64,000 bases of DNA from Metallosphaera sedula DSM 5348 (GTDB taxonomy: Archaea > Thermoproteota > Thermoprotei_A > Sulfolobales > Sulfolobaceae). Below the pieces are notes generated by a model. It saw only the letters and a program-made list of their open reading frames with translations, had not been told where the DNA came from and did no database searches. Of the stretch, positions 53,905-61,617 are shown one piece after another. Numbering within the stretch: the stretch's first letter is position 1; every line of letters begins with the position of its first letter. Position numbers and translations under genes: made by a program. The stretch is from contig NC_009440.1 in NCBI RefSeq assembly GCF_000016605.1, positions 186,001 to 250,000 on the forward strand, in the 5' to 3' direction.

Positions 53905-54330
53905 ATGGCGAGTATTGTAAAGCATCTGATAAGTAAAAATCCAGTGTCGGTGGAGAGGGGAACGCCAGTGATCAAGGCCGTTGAGCTCATGGCCTCTCAT
54001 AACATGGGCTCTGTCATAATTACCAAGGATGGTAAGCTCGCTGGGATAATTACTGAGAGGGACGTGATTAGGGGTATCGCTCGGGGCATAAGCCTCAATC
54101 AACCCGTAGAGGAGTTTGGAACCATGAAGGACCTCGTAACGGTGAGAGAAGATGATACCGTGTATACAGCCGTCAAGAAGATGGCCGAGAGAAATCTAAG
54201 GCATCTAATCGTGGTAGACCGAGACGGGAACCTGAAGGGAGTGATCTCAGTCAGGGACATAATCAGGGAATCTCACGTGTTGAAGGCAATCTCCCAGGTC
54301 GAGGGAGAGGAATTTCCTGGAAGTGATTGA
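53905..54330 (+). CDS. protein of two CBS domains, embedded in the methylcitrate gene set
   Basis: A 141-residue CBS pair: VKHLISKNPVSVERGTPV...GSVIITKDGKLAGIITERDV and DLVTVREDDTVYTAVKKM...HLIVVDRDGNLKGVISVRDI. It is a paralogue of the CBS protein at 13880-14266. CBS pairs sense AMP, ATP or related nucleotides, so it may tune the flanking enzymes by energy state, as CBS proteins do elsewhere; a direct link is inference. It has its own promoter and its stop codon lies just before the citrate synthase ATG, implying co-translation. Confidence 0.9.
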   Translation: MASIVKHLISKNPVSVERGTPVIKAVELMASHNMGSVIITKDGKLAGIITERDVIRGIARGISLNQPVEEFGTMKDLVTVREDDTVYTAVKKMAERNLRHLIVVDRDGNLKGVISVRDIIRESHVLKAISQVEGEEFPGSD

Positions 54331-54331
54331 A

Positions 54332-55468
54332 ATGAGCCAGATAAGTAGAGGATTGGAAAACGTATTCATTAAGACAACCTCCTTAACCTACATAGATGGA
54401 GAGAACGGGATACTGAGGTACGGAGGATATGATATAGAGGATCTAGTTGAACACACCAGTTTTGAGGAAGTAGTACATCTTATGCTATATGGGGACCTGC
54501 CCACTAAACTTCAACTCCAGAGATTGAAGAGTGCATTAGACGAGGCATATGAAGTACCGCAGCAGGTCATTGACATGATATATTCTCTGCCAAGGGATTC
54601 GGATGCTGTGGGTATGATGGAAACAGCCTTTTCAGCCCTTTCCTCCATCTACGGAATGCCATGGAACAAGGCCACAAATAGGGATAACGCGGTTAAGCTG
54701 GTGGCAAGGGCCTCCACCGTGGTCGCAAACGTGTTAAGGGCAAAGGAGGGAAAGAAACCTGCCATACCTGAGCCCTCTGAGAGCTTCGCTAAGAGCTTTC
54801 TAAAGGCCTCATTCTCCAGAACGCCCACAGAGGAAGAGGTTAAGGCAATGGATGCTGCATTAATACTCTACGCAGACCATGAAGTTCCGGCATCCACAAC
54901 GGCAGCCCTAGTCACCTCGTCAACTCTCTCTGACATTTACTCCTGTGTAGTAGCAGCCCTTGCAGCACTGAAGGGACCCCTACATGGTGGTGCCGCAGAG
55001 GAGGCGTTCAAGCAGTTTGTGGAGATTGGAGAGCCTGACATGACTGAGTCATGGTTTAAGAGAAAGATAATCGAGGGCAAGTCCAGGCTAATGGGGTTCG
55101 GACACAGGGTATACAAGACCTACGATCCTAGGGCAAAGATATTCAAGAAGTACGCTAAAGTTATCTCGGAGAGGAACAGTGACGCCAGAAAATATTTCGA
55201 AATAGCCCAGAAGTTAGAGGAGTTAGGAGTGGAAACCTTCGGTGCCAAGCACATCTACCCGAACACAGATTTCTACTCGGGTGTAGTGTTCTACGCTTTA
55301 GGATTCCCAGTCTATATGTTCACTTCCCTGTTCGCCCTTTCCAGGACTCTGGGATGGACAGCTCATGTCATAGAATACGTGGAAGATCAGCATAGACTCA
55401 TAAGACCTAGGGCCTTGTACGTTGGTCCTCTGAAGAGGGATGTCGTGCCTATAGAATTGAGAGGATAA
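54332..55468 (+). CDS. prpC: citrate/2-methylcitrate synthase
   Basis: A 378-residue citrate synthase. GILRYGGYDIEDLVEHTSFE is the N-terminal motif, GPLHGGAAEEAF holds the first catalytic histidine, GFGHRVYKTYDPRA the second, and YPNTDFYSGVVFYALGF the catalytic aspartate. Archaeal enzymes of this size often use both acetyl-CoA and propionyl-CoA; next to prpD and prpB, methylcitrate synthase activity is likely, but it could also be the cell's main citrate synthase. ATG 54332 is preferred over the GTG at 54323, which lies within the end of the CBS gene. Confidence 0.93.
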   Translation: MSQISRGLENVFIKTTSLTYIDGENGILRYGGYDIEDLVEHTSFEEVVHLMLYGDLPTKLQLQRLKSALDEAYEVPQQVIDMIYSLPRDSDAVGMMETAFSALSSIYGMPWNKATNRDNAVKLVARASTVVANVLRAKEGKKPAIPEPSESFAKSFLKASFSRTPTEEEVKAMDAALILYADHEVPASTTAALVTSSTLSDIYSCVVAALAALKGPLHGGAAEEAFKQFVEIGEPDMTESWFKRKIIEGKSRLMGFGHRVYKTYDPRAKIFKKYAKVISERNSDARKYFEIAQKLEELGVETFGAKHIYPNTDFYSGVVFYALGFPVYMFTSLFALSRTLGWTAHVIEYVEDQHRLIRPRALYVGPLKRDVVPIELRG

Positions 55469-55481
55469 CTTCTTTTTTTGG
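55469..55481 (+). terminator. T-rich terminator after prpC
   Basis: CTTCTTTTTTTGG directly after the stop codon, an oligo-T stop signal. Confidence 0.45.
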
Positions 55482-55519
55482 ACTAAAACTCTAATATTCG
55501 TTTCTCCTTCTTCATTCTA

Positions 55520-56077
55520 ATGCCGAAGAAACCAAAGCTAAACGTAACCCTCTATGATGGCATTAGAAGAGGTTCACTCGCACTAATACTATTTGCTACC
55601 TTTCTCGGAATGTCAGTTGAGAGTGCCAGTTCGTCTCTCTACTTTCTTCCACTCATCATTTCGTATGTGATGTTGTTTCTCTTCGGATGGCTAAATAGGA
55701 AGTCCTTCTCCTCTCTAGGTGAAAAGTTTAATCTCTCAGTAAGGCTCTATCCGATTCTTATGGTAGGACTAGTTCTAGGATTCGTATCCTCCGTGTTGGT
55801 GGAGATAAGGATAGATCAGCAGATCTTTTCGATAATAGAATTTGTAGGTATTCTTTTGATCCTCAGTTACCTCTTCGAATATTCTCTAGAAATGGTTAGA
55901 CTTAGCGATGATTTTGGTTCTAAGGGATTGAAGATAGCTTCCGGTATTCTTGCGATCTCAATCCCCATATATCTCATAATTGGCGCAATTCCCTTTGCTA
56001 TCCTCGTTACTGCCGGCGGAATGTACGCGTATGTGGAAATGACAAAAATAGTTAACCTGTACAAGAGGGATGCCTAG
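55520..56077 (+). CDS. hypothetical membrane protein
   Basis: A 185-residue protein with about six hydrophobic helices (for example LALILFATFLGMSV, FLPLIISYVMLFLFGWL, LYPILMVGLVLGFVSSVLV, FVGILLILSYLFEYS and IPIYLIIGAIPFAILVTAG). The N-terminus is basic (MPKKPKLNVTLYDG), so it should be inside. No family is recognised. It overlaps the convergent gene by 4 bases. It lies at the edge of the respiratory region, but nothing ties it to the oxidase directly. Confidence 0.65.
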   Translation: MPKKPKLNVTLYDGIRRGSLALILFATFLGMSVESASSSLYFLPLIISYVMLFLFGWLNRKSFSSLGEKFNLSVRLYPILMVGLVLGFVSSVLVEIRIDQQIFSIIEFVGILLILSYLFEYSLEMVRLSDDFGSKGLKIASGILAISIPIYLIIGAIPFAILVTAGGMYAYVEMTKIVNLYKRDA

Positions 56078-56529
56078 AGCCTGTAGGTGTACCTGGTTTT
56101 TGAGGAAGGTATCATGATTAACGATATTATCAGTATAAGTGTCGGTACAAATATTCTAGGTAGTGGAGCAAAATAGTCCAGATATGGGGTAGCGAAGCTC
56201 ATGTAATATAGGACAATAGAGAGGACCAGTAGGAATATCCCGAGGGCAAGCCATCCCTTCAGATACACGTAGTGGACGAATAACTCTTGCCAGTCTGCCT
56301 TGCTCGTTTCAACCATTATGGCCTCTCCCTTCATAAAGGCTAGACTTTTCTTACTCCCCATCATGGCAAACCCATTCATTCTCTTGAAACCCAGCTCTCT
56401 AGCTTCCTCATTTCCCTTCTCCACGTTAAATTTCAGGATCCCAGCCAGCTCCTCACTTGCATTTACCTTCTCTATCACGTTCCATTTATCGTCCACTTTC
56501 ACATGGCCTAAATAACCCTTAACCTTCAT
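56074..56529 (-). CDS. DUF2173-like protein fused to a two-helix membrane tail
   Basis: A 151-residue protein. Residues 1-90 (YLGHVKVDDKWNVIEKVNAS, then RMNGFAMMGSKKSLAFMKGE and SKADWQELFVHYVY) look like the preceding gene product and like the small DUF2173 family. The C-terminal 55 residues form two transmembrane helices (WLALGIFLLVLSIVLYYMSF and IFVPTLILIISLIMI). It is thus a membrane-anchored version of its neighbour. The genes overlap by 4 bases. I remember DUF2173 from acidophiles, but the assignment needs a profile search. Confidence 0.6.
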   Translation of the reverse strand: MKVKGYLGHVKVDDKWNVIEKVNASEELAGILKFNVEKGNEEARELGFKRMNGFAMMGSKKSLAFMKGEAIMVETSKADWQELFVHYVYLKGWLALGIFLLVLSIVLYYMSFATPYLDYFAPLPRIFVPTLILIISLIMIPSSKTRYTYRL

Positions 56530-56828
56530 TGAGCAGTCACCCCTTGAAAGGCCTCTAAAACCTTGTTCCAGTTGGTTTTTACTGCGTCAACGAAAACCAC
56601 GTAGTTCCCCATAACTGCTATACCAAGGTTATCAAGAATCATTGCGAAACCTAACAAGTCTCCCATGTCAAGTTTCTTGGCCTCATCCTGACCTATCTTG
56701 AAGTTCTCCTTGATAAAGGCCTGCAACTTGTTCAGGTCGATGTTAATGTCTTCTCCAGTAATCTTCATCATGCCTTGGTCCTCCACTCTGTATACGGCCC
56801 TCAATCCAGGAATGATCTCAAATCCCAT
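56526..56828 (-). CDS. DUF2173-like small protein
   Basis: A 100-residue soluble protein: VYRVEDQGMMKITGEDINID, then FKIGQDEAKKLDMGDLLGFA and LGIAVMGNYVVFVDAVKTNW. The order (strand, helix E-E/A-x-K-L, G-F-A-M, strand, V-x-T-x-W) is shared with the following gene, so the pair arose by duplication. The fold looks like a profilin/roadblock-type alpha/beta domain (inference). There is no cysteine or membrane helix. It starts the two-gene operon; TATA-like GTTTAAAAG and GTTAAAAAG sequences lie upstream. Confidence 0.6.
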   Translation of the reverse strand: MGFEIIPGLRAVYRVEDQGMMKITGEDINIDLNKLQAFIKENFKIGQDEAKKLDMGDLLGFAMILDNLGIAVMGNYVVFVDAVKTNWNKVLEAFQGVTAQ

Positions 56829-56934
56829 TTCTATCTAATGAAATATTGGCTTTTTAACTTTTAAACCTTTCTTAGTTAACATAATGTTAGTTTTTAACTG
56901 TATTTTTAAAAAATAATATCGTAACAAGATTAAG

Positions 56935-57336
56935 TTAATAGAATATACATGCAGTGGAGCAAATGTAAGCACCAACGAAGGCTAGTGCCATAAGATATGA
57001 AAAGCTGTAGTTTATGGTGCTGTAGAACAGAAGTCCACCGGCTGCGGCTATGGCAATAAACACTGCGTTGAGCAGTCCCAGAAGCCTTAACCCTCTCCTG
57101 CTCTCCTTTGCAGTTGCCGTGTAAAGGGCAAGTCCAAAGAATGCAGTAAGCATAGCAAAGCTAATGTGAGCCGATAGAATAAAGGATTGCCAGCTTGCCT
57201 CAATTGGAAACTTGTCATAAAGCAGAGCTGCAGCCCCAGCTATGAAGGCTCCAGTCATGAATATGGTCTCCACAATGGCTAGGTTCGTTGTTAGTCTCGA
57301 CTTGGGTCCAACTCCAATCAGAGCCATGACTATCAT
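56935..57336 (-). CDS. four-helix membrane protein
   Basis: A 133-residue protein with four transmembrane helices: LAIVETIFMTGAFIAGAAALL, SFILSAHISFAMLTAFFGLAL, LGLLNAVFIAIAAAGGLLFY and SYLMALAFVGAYICSTACIFY. AHISF has a histidine inside helix 2 that could bind heme. It looks like the next protein (57380-57793) in size, helix count and the position of the helix-2 histidine. No family recognised; proximity to the sox genes suggests a respiratory or assembly role (inference only). Confidence 0.65.
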   Translation of the reverse strand: MIVMALIGVGPKSRLTTNLAIVETIFMTGAFIAGAAALLYDKFPIEASWQSFILSAHISFAMLTAFFGLALYTATAKESRRGLRLLGLLNAVFIAIAAAGGLLFYSTINYSFSYLMALAFVGAYICSTACIFY

Positions 57337-57379
57337 GATATATTGGAAAATAAGGTTTTAAAAATTTTTATGTTATCTT

Positions 57380-57793
57380 TCAGTGAGATAAACAGTAGAA
57401 GAGGATTCCCGACGTCGTGAAAAGTGTTCCCACGAAGCCCACAGCCATTCCAAGGGCATAAGACGGATCCACGAAGCCTCCGAAATAGAAGAGTCCCTCA
57501 AAGGCAGCCACGAGCACAAACAGGACGTTAAAGAGAGATATTGCCTTTAGTTTGAACTCGTTGGTTCTCATGGCTGCCGCTAAAATGATAATGCTAAGCA
57601 CTGCCACAGTAATTGCGCCGTATATATGGGCTGTAATTGCTGCCCCAGCTAATCCAAGGTTGAAGATGGGTATCCCCATTCCCGCTGAGTATAGGCCTAT
57701 TAGGGTAAGTATCTCTAACATCGAGAGCCCTGTGACGTAGTTGTGTCGAGCCACCAGATCCATTAGCTTGTACACTCTGGTCTCGAGACTCAT
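57380..57793 (-). CDS. four-helix membrane protein, similar to the preceding one
   Basis: A 137-residue protein with four helices: GLSMLEILTLIGLYSAGMGI, AAITAHIYGAITVAVLSIII, LFNVLFVLVAAFEGLFYFGG and YALGMAVGFVGTLFTTSGILF. A histidine in AHIYG sits at the same place as in the neighbouring protein. I choose ATG 57793 (MSLETRVYKLMDLVARH); a longer frame from 57859 has an unlikely basic and aromatic leader. Unknown family, possibly a small heme membrane protein (inference). Confidence 0.65.
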   Translation of the reverse strand: MSLETRVYKLMDLVARHNYVTGLSMLEILTLIGLYSAGMGIPIFNLGLAGAAITAHIYGAITVAVLSIIILAAAMRTNEFKLKAISLFNVLFVLVAAFEGLFYFGGFVDPSYALGMAVGFVGTLFTTSGILFYCLSH

Positions 57794-57870
57794 AACTCTC
57801 ACATAATTTAGGTAAATCTTTAATCTAATAAAGTTTGCATAGCAAAAGTGGTTGGACAAGCGTGGAAAAA

Positions 57871-58086
57871 TTAACTAAATCTTTTGAAAACAACAATAAA
57901 GATACCTGACATCAACAGGATGTAAAGCGAAACCGCAATCTCAATTGTAATACCGTTCCCTAGGGAGATTCCCGAGAATATGTTGAGAGGGATTGATAGA
58001 AGAATGAAGAAAATGATACCCACGGATGTGATTAGGGCTATCATTTTGTCGTTCAACTGGCTCACCTTATGGGCGATGTGTTCCAT
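57871..58086 (-). CDS. small two-helix membrane protein downstream of soxL
   Basis: A 71-residue protein with two helices (MIALITSVGIIFFILLSIPL and ITIEIAVSLYILLMSGIFIVVF) and a polar N-terminus EHIAHKVSQLNDK. It starts within the end of the 35-residue peptide gene (25-base overlap in another frame), so it belongs to the soxL operon. It could be a small oxidase subunit; no family recognised. Confidence 0.65.
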   Translation of the reverse strand: MEHIAHKVSQLNDKMIALITSVGIIFFILLSIPLNIFSGISLGNGITIEIAVSLYILLMSGIFIVVFKRFS

Positions 58087-58169
58087 ATCATGTTATAGGC
58101 TATGAAAAACGCTATGCCCGCAGTTCCTCCAAATATCATGGCCAATATCATAAACCCTAACTTAGTCAT
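58062..58169 (-). CDS. 35-residue single-helix membrane peptide in the soxL operon
   Basis: A short frame, MTKLGFMILAMIFGGTAGIA followed by FFIAYNMIWNTSPIR and a stop. It has one hydrophobic helix of about 22 residues and a basic or polar end. AAGGTGAG (58173-58180, minus strand) ends 3 bases before the ATG and is a good Shine-Dalgarno. It starts 9 bases after the soxL stop. Small one-helix subunits are common in heme-copper oxidase complexes, so it may be a structural subunit (inference). It is too short for most gene finders. Confidence 0.6.
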   Translation of the reverse strand: MTKLGFMILAMIFGGTAGIAFFIAYNMIWNTSPIR

Positions 58170-58178
58170 TTTCTCACC

Positions 58179-59153
58179 TTAGGAGGAGAATGTGTCTCCC
58201 TCGTTATTAAGCTTTGAATAGCACTGAGATGGAGTCTGGCCCTTGCTCAAGAGCATCTTTGGACAACCAGTTTGCTCATTATACGAGGATAAATATGCGA
58301 AGCTCGCTAGGTCTGAGGGCTGCCCCATGATTACTGGAGCCTTTAGGTTCATTCCTACAGCGTAAAGGTAGTCTGTATTCTGGTCCCAGTAGAGCTCCAC
58401 ATAGGGTAGAGGTCTCTGAGTTGGCCCCGTCAGGACTGCGGCTCCCTTGGAAGGATCATAGGTAGAGCCGTGGCAGTCACAATGTATCACGGAGGGTGCA
58501 CCTGCATTTTGTGCTGCCTGGTACGCAACGGGTGGAAGATAGTTGGGAGTTACACCTCCCGGAGCAAGGTACTTGGGCGGATAGAAATGAATCTCAGGGG
58601 GCTGACAACCTAGGTGCTGACATATTGCGCTAAACGCGACGATGGAGTTGTGAGGTCCTACCCCTCCAGGGAAGGTATAGGTGCTACCATCCTCGGGAAT
58701 CACAACATTAGTTGAGGGAATCGCCACAGGGTTGTCGTTTGCGTCACCCATGTTTATGAGGAAGGTTATGTCTCCCTCCATGGGATACTGGAACAACAGG
58801 ATGGAGGGATCGTTGACCTGTAGATTAGACGCCTCGATGGGGTTGCCATCAGAATCGACTATAATTATCCATGGAAAGTTTTTGATGTAGACAGGGGGCT
58901 GATTAAGATAGGAGATAACGGGGACTGCGCTAGCCACCGCAAGCGCGCCTATCCCAATAAGTATTCCCTTGAGGAACATCCTCCTTCCAGGGCTTAATGG
59001 ACCTACTTTTTCCTCGGCGTAATTATATAGGTAATCTCTCCCTTTCTCAGCAAACTTTTTCTCGTCGAACTTCGTCTTGGGATCTCGCATTTTTCTTATC
59101 AATCTTGTAGCAAAAATGAAATCGTCCCTCTTCAGCGCGAAATGCCTACCCAT
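58179..59153 (-). CDS. soxL: Rieske iron-sulfur protein (SoxL type)
   Basis: A 324-residue Rieske protein. A long basic N-terminal region leads to the twin-arginine motif GRRMFLKG (56-63) and a hydrophobic anchor to ~82, so it is exported folded by Tat and stays membrane-bound. AICQHLGC (C178, H180, C183) and HCDCHGSTYD (C225, C227, H228) form the 2Fe-2S site and disulfide. It faces the outside and takes electrons from quinol. ATG 59153 is preferred over a start at 59264, whose extra residues are unlike the family. It diverges from soxA, as soxL does from soxABCD in Sulfolobus. Confidence 0.9.
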   Translation of the reverse strand: MGRHFALKRDDFIFATRLIRKMRDPKTKFDEKKFAEKGRDYLYNYAEEKVGPLSPGRRMFLKGILIGIGALAVASAVPVISYLNQPPVYIKNFPWIIIVDSDGNPIEASNLQVNDPSILLFQYPMEGDITFLINMGDANDNPVAIPSTNVVIPEDGSTYTFPGGVGPHNSIVAFSAICQHLGCQPPEIHFYPPKYLAPGGVTPNYLPPVAYQAAQNAGAPSVIHCDCHGSTYDPSKGAAVLTGPTQRPLPYVELYWDQNTDYLYAVGMNLKAPVIMGQPSDLASFAYLSSYNEQTGCPKMLLSKGQTPSQCYSKLNNEGDTFSS

Positions 59154-59346
59154 AACTATCACATTAAATGTTTGTTGAGTGAAAGGTTTAAATATTTTGT
59201 TATAATAGATCTTATCAAATTTATCTCTCTTGATCTTTCTGATGAAAACAAAATAAAAATACATAACTAACCATGATAAACCTGAAGTAACATTTAGTTA
59301 ATTTACGTTTTTGTTAAAACTATTTTTAAAAGATAAAAAGGTAAGC

Positions 59347-59384
59347 AAGTTAAACTTAAATTAAGTTAAAATAGAAAAGTTAAA
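59347..59384. repeat. three AAGTTAAA direct repeats in the soxL-soxA intergenic region
   Basis: AAGTTAAA occurs at 59347-59354, 59363-59370 and 59377-59384 (spacing 16 and 14 bases). They lie in the ~277-base AT-rich gap between the divergent Rieske gene and soxA, 50-85 bases before the soxA start. The last copy overlaps a possible TATA element (GTTAAAAAG), so these may be promoter or regulator sites. Confidence 0.4.
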
Positions 59385-59430
59385 AAGGGGGTTTCTCCTT
59401 CATTTTAGAATGATAAAAGGGTGTTAAAGA

Positions 59431-59964
59431 TTGGCTGATTTTAAGGAAAAGATAGCCCATCACGCGGAGCTCGCATGGTTTATTGTGATGCTAGTCATGG
59501 TTGCAGTTTTCTTCTCATGGTCAGTCATAGAGGTAACTAACGGGTCCAGCACAAGTATAAGGTATGGGTTACCTCTCTTCTCGGGCTTACCAGCTCAGGC
59601 CCAGCAAGCCGTTTTAACCTTTGAAAAGTCGCCTCCAGCTAATCATACGTCAGAGATAATAAACGGAATTCTAGTGGTGAACATGACGGCTGAGCAGAAC
59701 GGAAGTTTCTCTGACGTCTTTCATCCCAACGTAATAGTTGCGCAACCTGGTGAACCTATCACCATTATTCTAAACTCGCCTCAGGTGATCACGGGATTCT
59801 TCATAAGACTTCCGGACGGAGTGGTGAATGTTAACGCCATACCAGGAGAACCCAGTTACGTCTACTTCGTGGCACCCAACCAACCAGGAAATTACACCTG
59901 GAGGGAACCAGAATTGGCTGGTTATGATTTCTCATATATGACCGGTACCCTTGAGGTGGTGTAA
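59431..59964 (+). CDS. soxA: quinol oxidase subunit II (SoxA), without CuA site
   Basis: A 177-residue subunit II-type protein. One transmembrane helix (WFIVMLVMVAVFFSWSVI, about 14-33) anchors an outer cupredoxin domain with NVIVAQPGEPITIILNSPQV and GYDFSYMTGTLEVV. The normal CuA ligands (C-x3-C-x3-H-x2-M) are missing, and there is no cysteine in the whole protein, so it cannot take electrons from a cytochrome c and belongs to a quinol oxidase. The start is TTG at 59431 with GGGTG upstream. It is followed without gap by soxB. Confidence 0.87.
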   Translation: MADFKEKIAHHAELAWFIVMLVMVAVFFSWSVIEVTNGSSTSIRYGLPLFSGLPAQAQQAVLTFEKSPPANHTSEIINGILVVNMTAEQNGSFSDVFHPNVIVAQPGEPITIILNSPQVITGFFIRLPDGVVNVNAIPGEPSYVYFVAPNQPGNYTWREPELAGYDFSYMTGTLEVV

Positions 59965-61617
59965 ATGAGTTTTCAAGTCAAAGATATTTTAAAAATGGTT
60001 TCCAATTACCTTAGTATTTTTTCTGCCTCTAATATAAAGAAAGTGCTGTTCCCATCGACTACCTCTGGGGTCATATGGCAATACTTTGCTGGTTCTCTGG
60101 CATGGCTAGCGGTAGTAGGTATGGCAGCTATGAACCTCAGGACCTACCTAACCTACCCTTCAAACAGTCCTGAGGTTGGAGTCACTTACTATGCCTTCTT
60201 AACCCTTCATGGCTGGTCAGCCATGCTGGGGCTAGTGCCCTTCGCTGCGATATCCGTGATAGCTTACTCCATGTACAAGGACGGAATGAGCATCAGGAGA
60301 ACAAAATTGATGAGTGGGATGTTTTGGCTAGCCAACGCAGGCCTCATCTTCGCTCTCCTCGGAGGACCAGACATGGGGTGGTACATGTACCCGCCCCTGG
60401 CTGTAGAGGACAACTCCAATTTTCATGCTTTTCTTAACTATCACGGAGCATTAATGGGTATAGCCTATCTCGCCTTGGCCTTAAGCTCATTGGCTCAGAC
60501 CATTGCCACTGTTAACTTGGTAAGCGATGCCTATGCGACCAAACCCAAGGGACAGAAACTGGGGATATTCTCAGCCTACGGTGTAGCCTTTGCGGTCATT
60601 ATTGCGTTAACTTTACCAGCGTTAACAGCGGGTGAGTTGTGGTATACCCTTAACATTCTAGCAGGGGTCCCAATCAACACCTTACTATGGCTAGTGCTTT
60701 TCTGGTTCTACGGTCACCCCGTAGTGTATTATGTGCCTTTCCCTCTGTTCGGTGCACTTTACTACTTTGTTCCCAAGTTTTCAGGGAGGCCCCTATTCAG
60801 CGAAAAGTGGGCAAGGTGGAACATTTACCTCTTGGCCATTGGTTCCATGTTGATATGGGTTCATCACCTCCAGACCTTCCCAATTCCGGTCCCGGTGAGG
60901 CTATGGATAAACCTGTCGACCTTGGTGTTGGCTTCTGGTTCAGGTTTAACGGTGCTTAACCTTGGTTTGACGGTTCTAACGAGCAAGGGGTATAACTACA
61001 AGGATCCAGTGGGAATGGCGACCTTAATGGCGCTCATAGGGTTTATTCTAGGCGGAGTTCAGGCAGTTCCTCTTCCCATGTTCCCCATCAATCCCATAGT
61101 CCACAATACTTACTACGTCGTAGGTCATTTCCACCTCGTTATCTGGACCCTGATACTCATGGGATTCACTGCAGTTTTCCTAGACGTTCTCAGAACTGTG
61201 AGGCCAGGATTTGACTACAGCAAGTCGGCAACAAGGCTAATAAACGCGGGCATACTTGTGTGGACCATTCCCTTCGTGATAGTTGGTTACCTGATGAGCA
61301 TGGAAGGCTACATGGGGATGCTAAGAAGGGTTATTGCTTATCCCACGACCTTCTACCCATACAATCTTTCAATTTCACTTCTAGCTGAGATAGGGATTGC
61401 GGGTATAGTTATGGCAGTAGGGTCGGCATTGGTGGAGTTCCTAACTTACTCTCCCTCCACCACAGTAAGCGTTTCATCTGGATCTGGATCATCTACTCCT
61501 TCGATCTCCTTAGCCACAGATCAAAATGACAAAAAGGGAGAATTTTTTGATAATCTTAAACTTAAGCTTAATAACAGTGTTTATGGAAAATCTTCCGAAT
61601 TAAGAAGGGTGAGATAA
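59965..61617 (+). CDS. soxB: quinol oxidase subunit I (SoxB), heme-copper oxidase
   Basis: A 550-residue, 12-helix oxygen-reducing subunit that pumps protons while reducing O2 to water. Ligands seen: heme a H82 (TLHGWSAM) and H390, heme a3 H388 (VVGHFHLV), CuB H251, H300 and H301 (YGHPVVYY, WVHHLQTF), and Y255 in position for the His-Tyr cross-link. A C-terminal serine-rich tail of ~60 residues is not part of the core. It is aa3-type in the soxABC arrangement; the CtaA-like protein at 21953-22729 could make its heme A. Confidence 0.96.
   Translation: MSFQVKDILKMVSNYLSIFSASNIKKVLFPSTTSGVIWQYFAGSLAWLAVVGMAAMNLRTYLTYPSNSPEVGVTYYAFLTLHGWSAMLGLVPFAAISVIAYSMYKDGMSIRRTKLMSGMFWLANAGLIFALLGGPDMGWYMYPPLAVEDNSNFHAFLNYHGALMGIAYLALALSSLAQTIATVNLVSDAYATKPKGQKLGIFSAYGVAFAVIIALTLPALTAGELWYTLNILAGVPINTLLWLVLFWFYGHPVVYYVPFPLFGALYYFVPKFSGRPLFSEKWARWNIYLLAIGSMLIWVHHLQTFPIPVPVRLWINLSTLVLASGSGLTVLNLGLTVLTSKGYNYKDPVGMATLMALIGFILGGVQAVPLPMFPINPIVHNTYYVVGHFHLVIWTLILMGFTAVFLDVLRTVRPGFDYSKSATRLINAGILVWTIPFVIVGYLMSMEGYMGMLRRVIAYPTTFYPYNLSISLLAEIGIAGIVMAVGSALVEFLTYSPSTTVSVSSGSGSSTPSISLATDQNDKKGEFFDNLKLKLNNSVYGKSSELRRVR

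Noticed and set aside
59040-59264. Longer soxL frame starting at 59264
   Set aside because: The extra 37 residues are rich in Phe, Tyr, Lys and Ile from the AT-rich promoter gap and do not look like Rieske N-termini; ATG 59153 is better placed.
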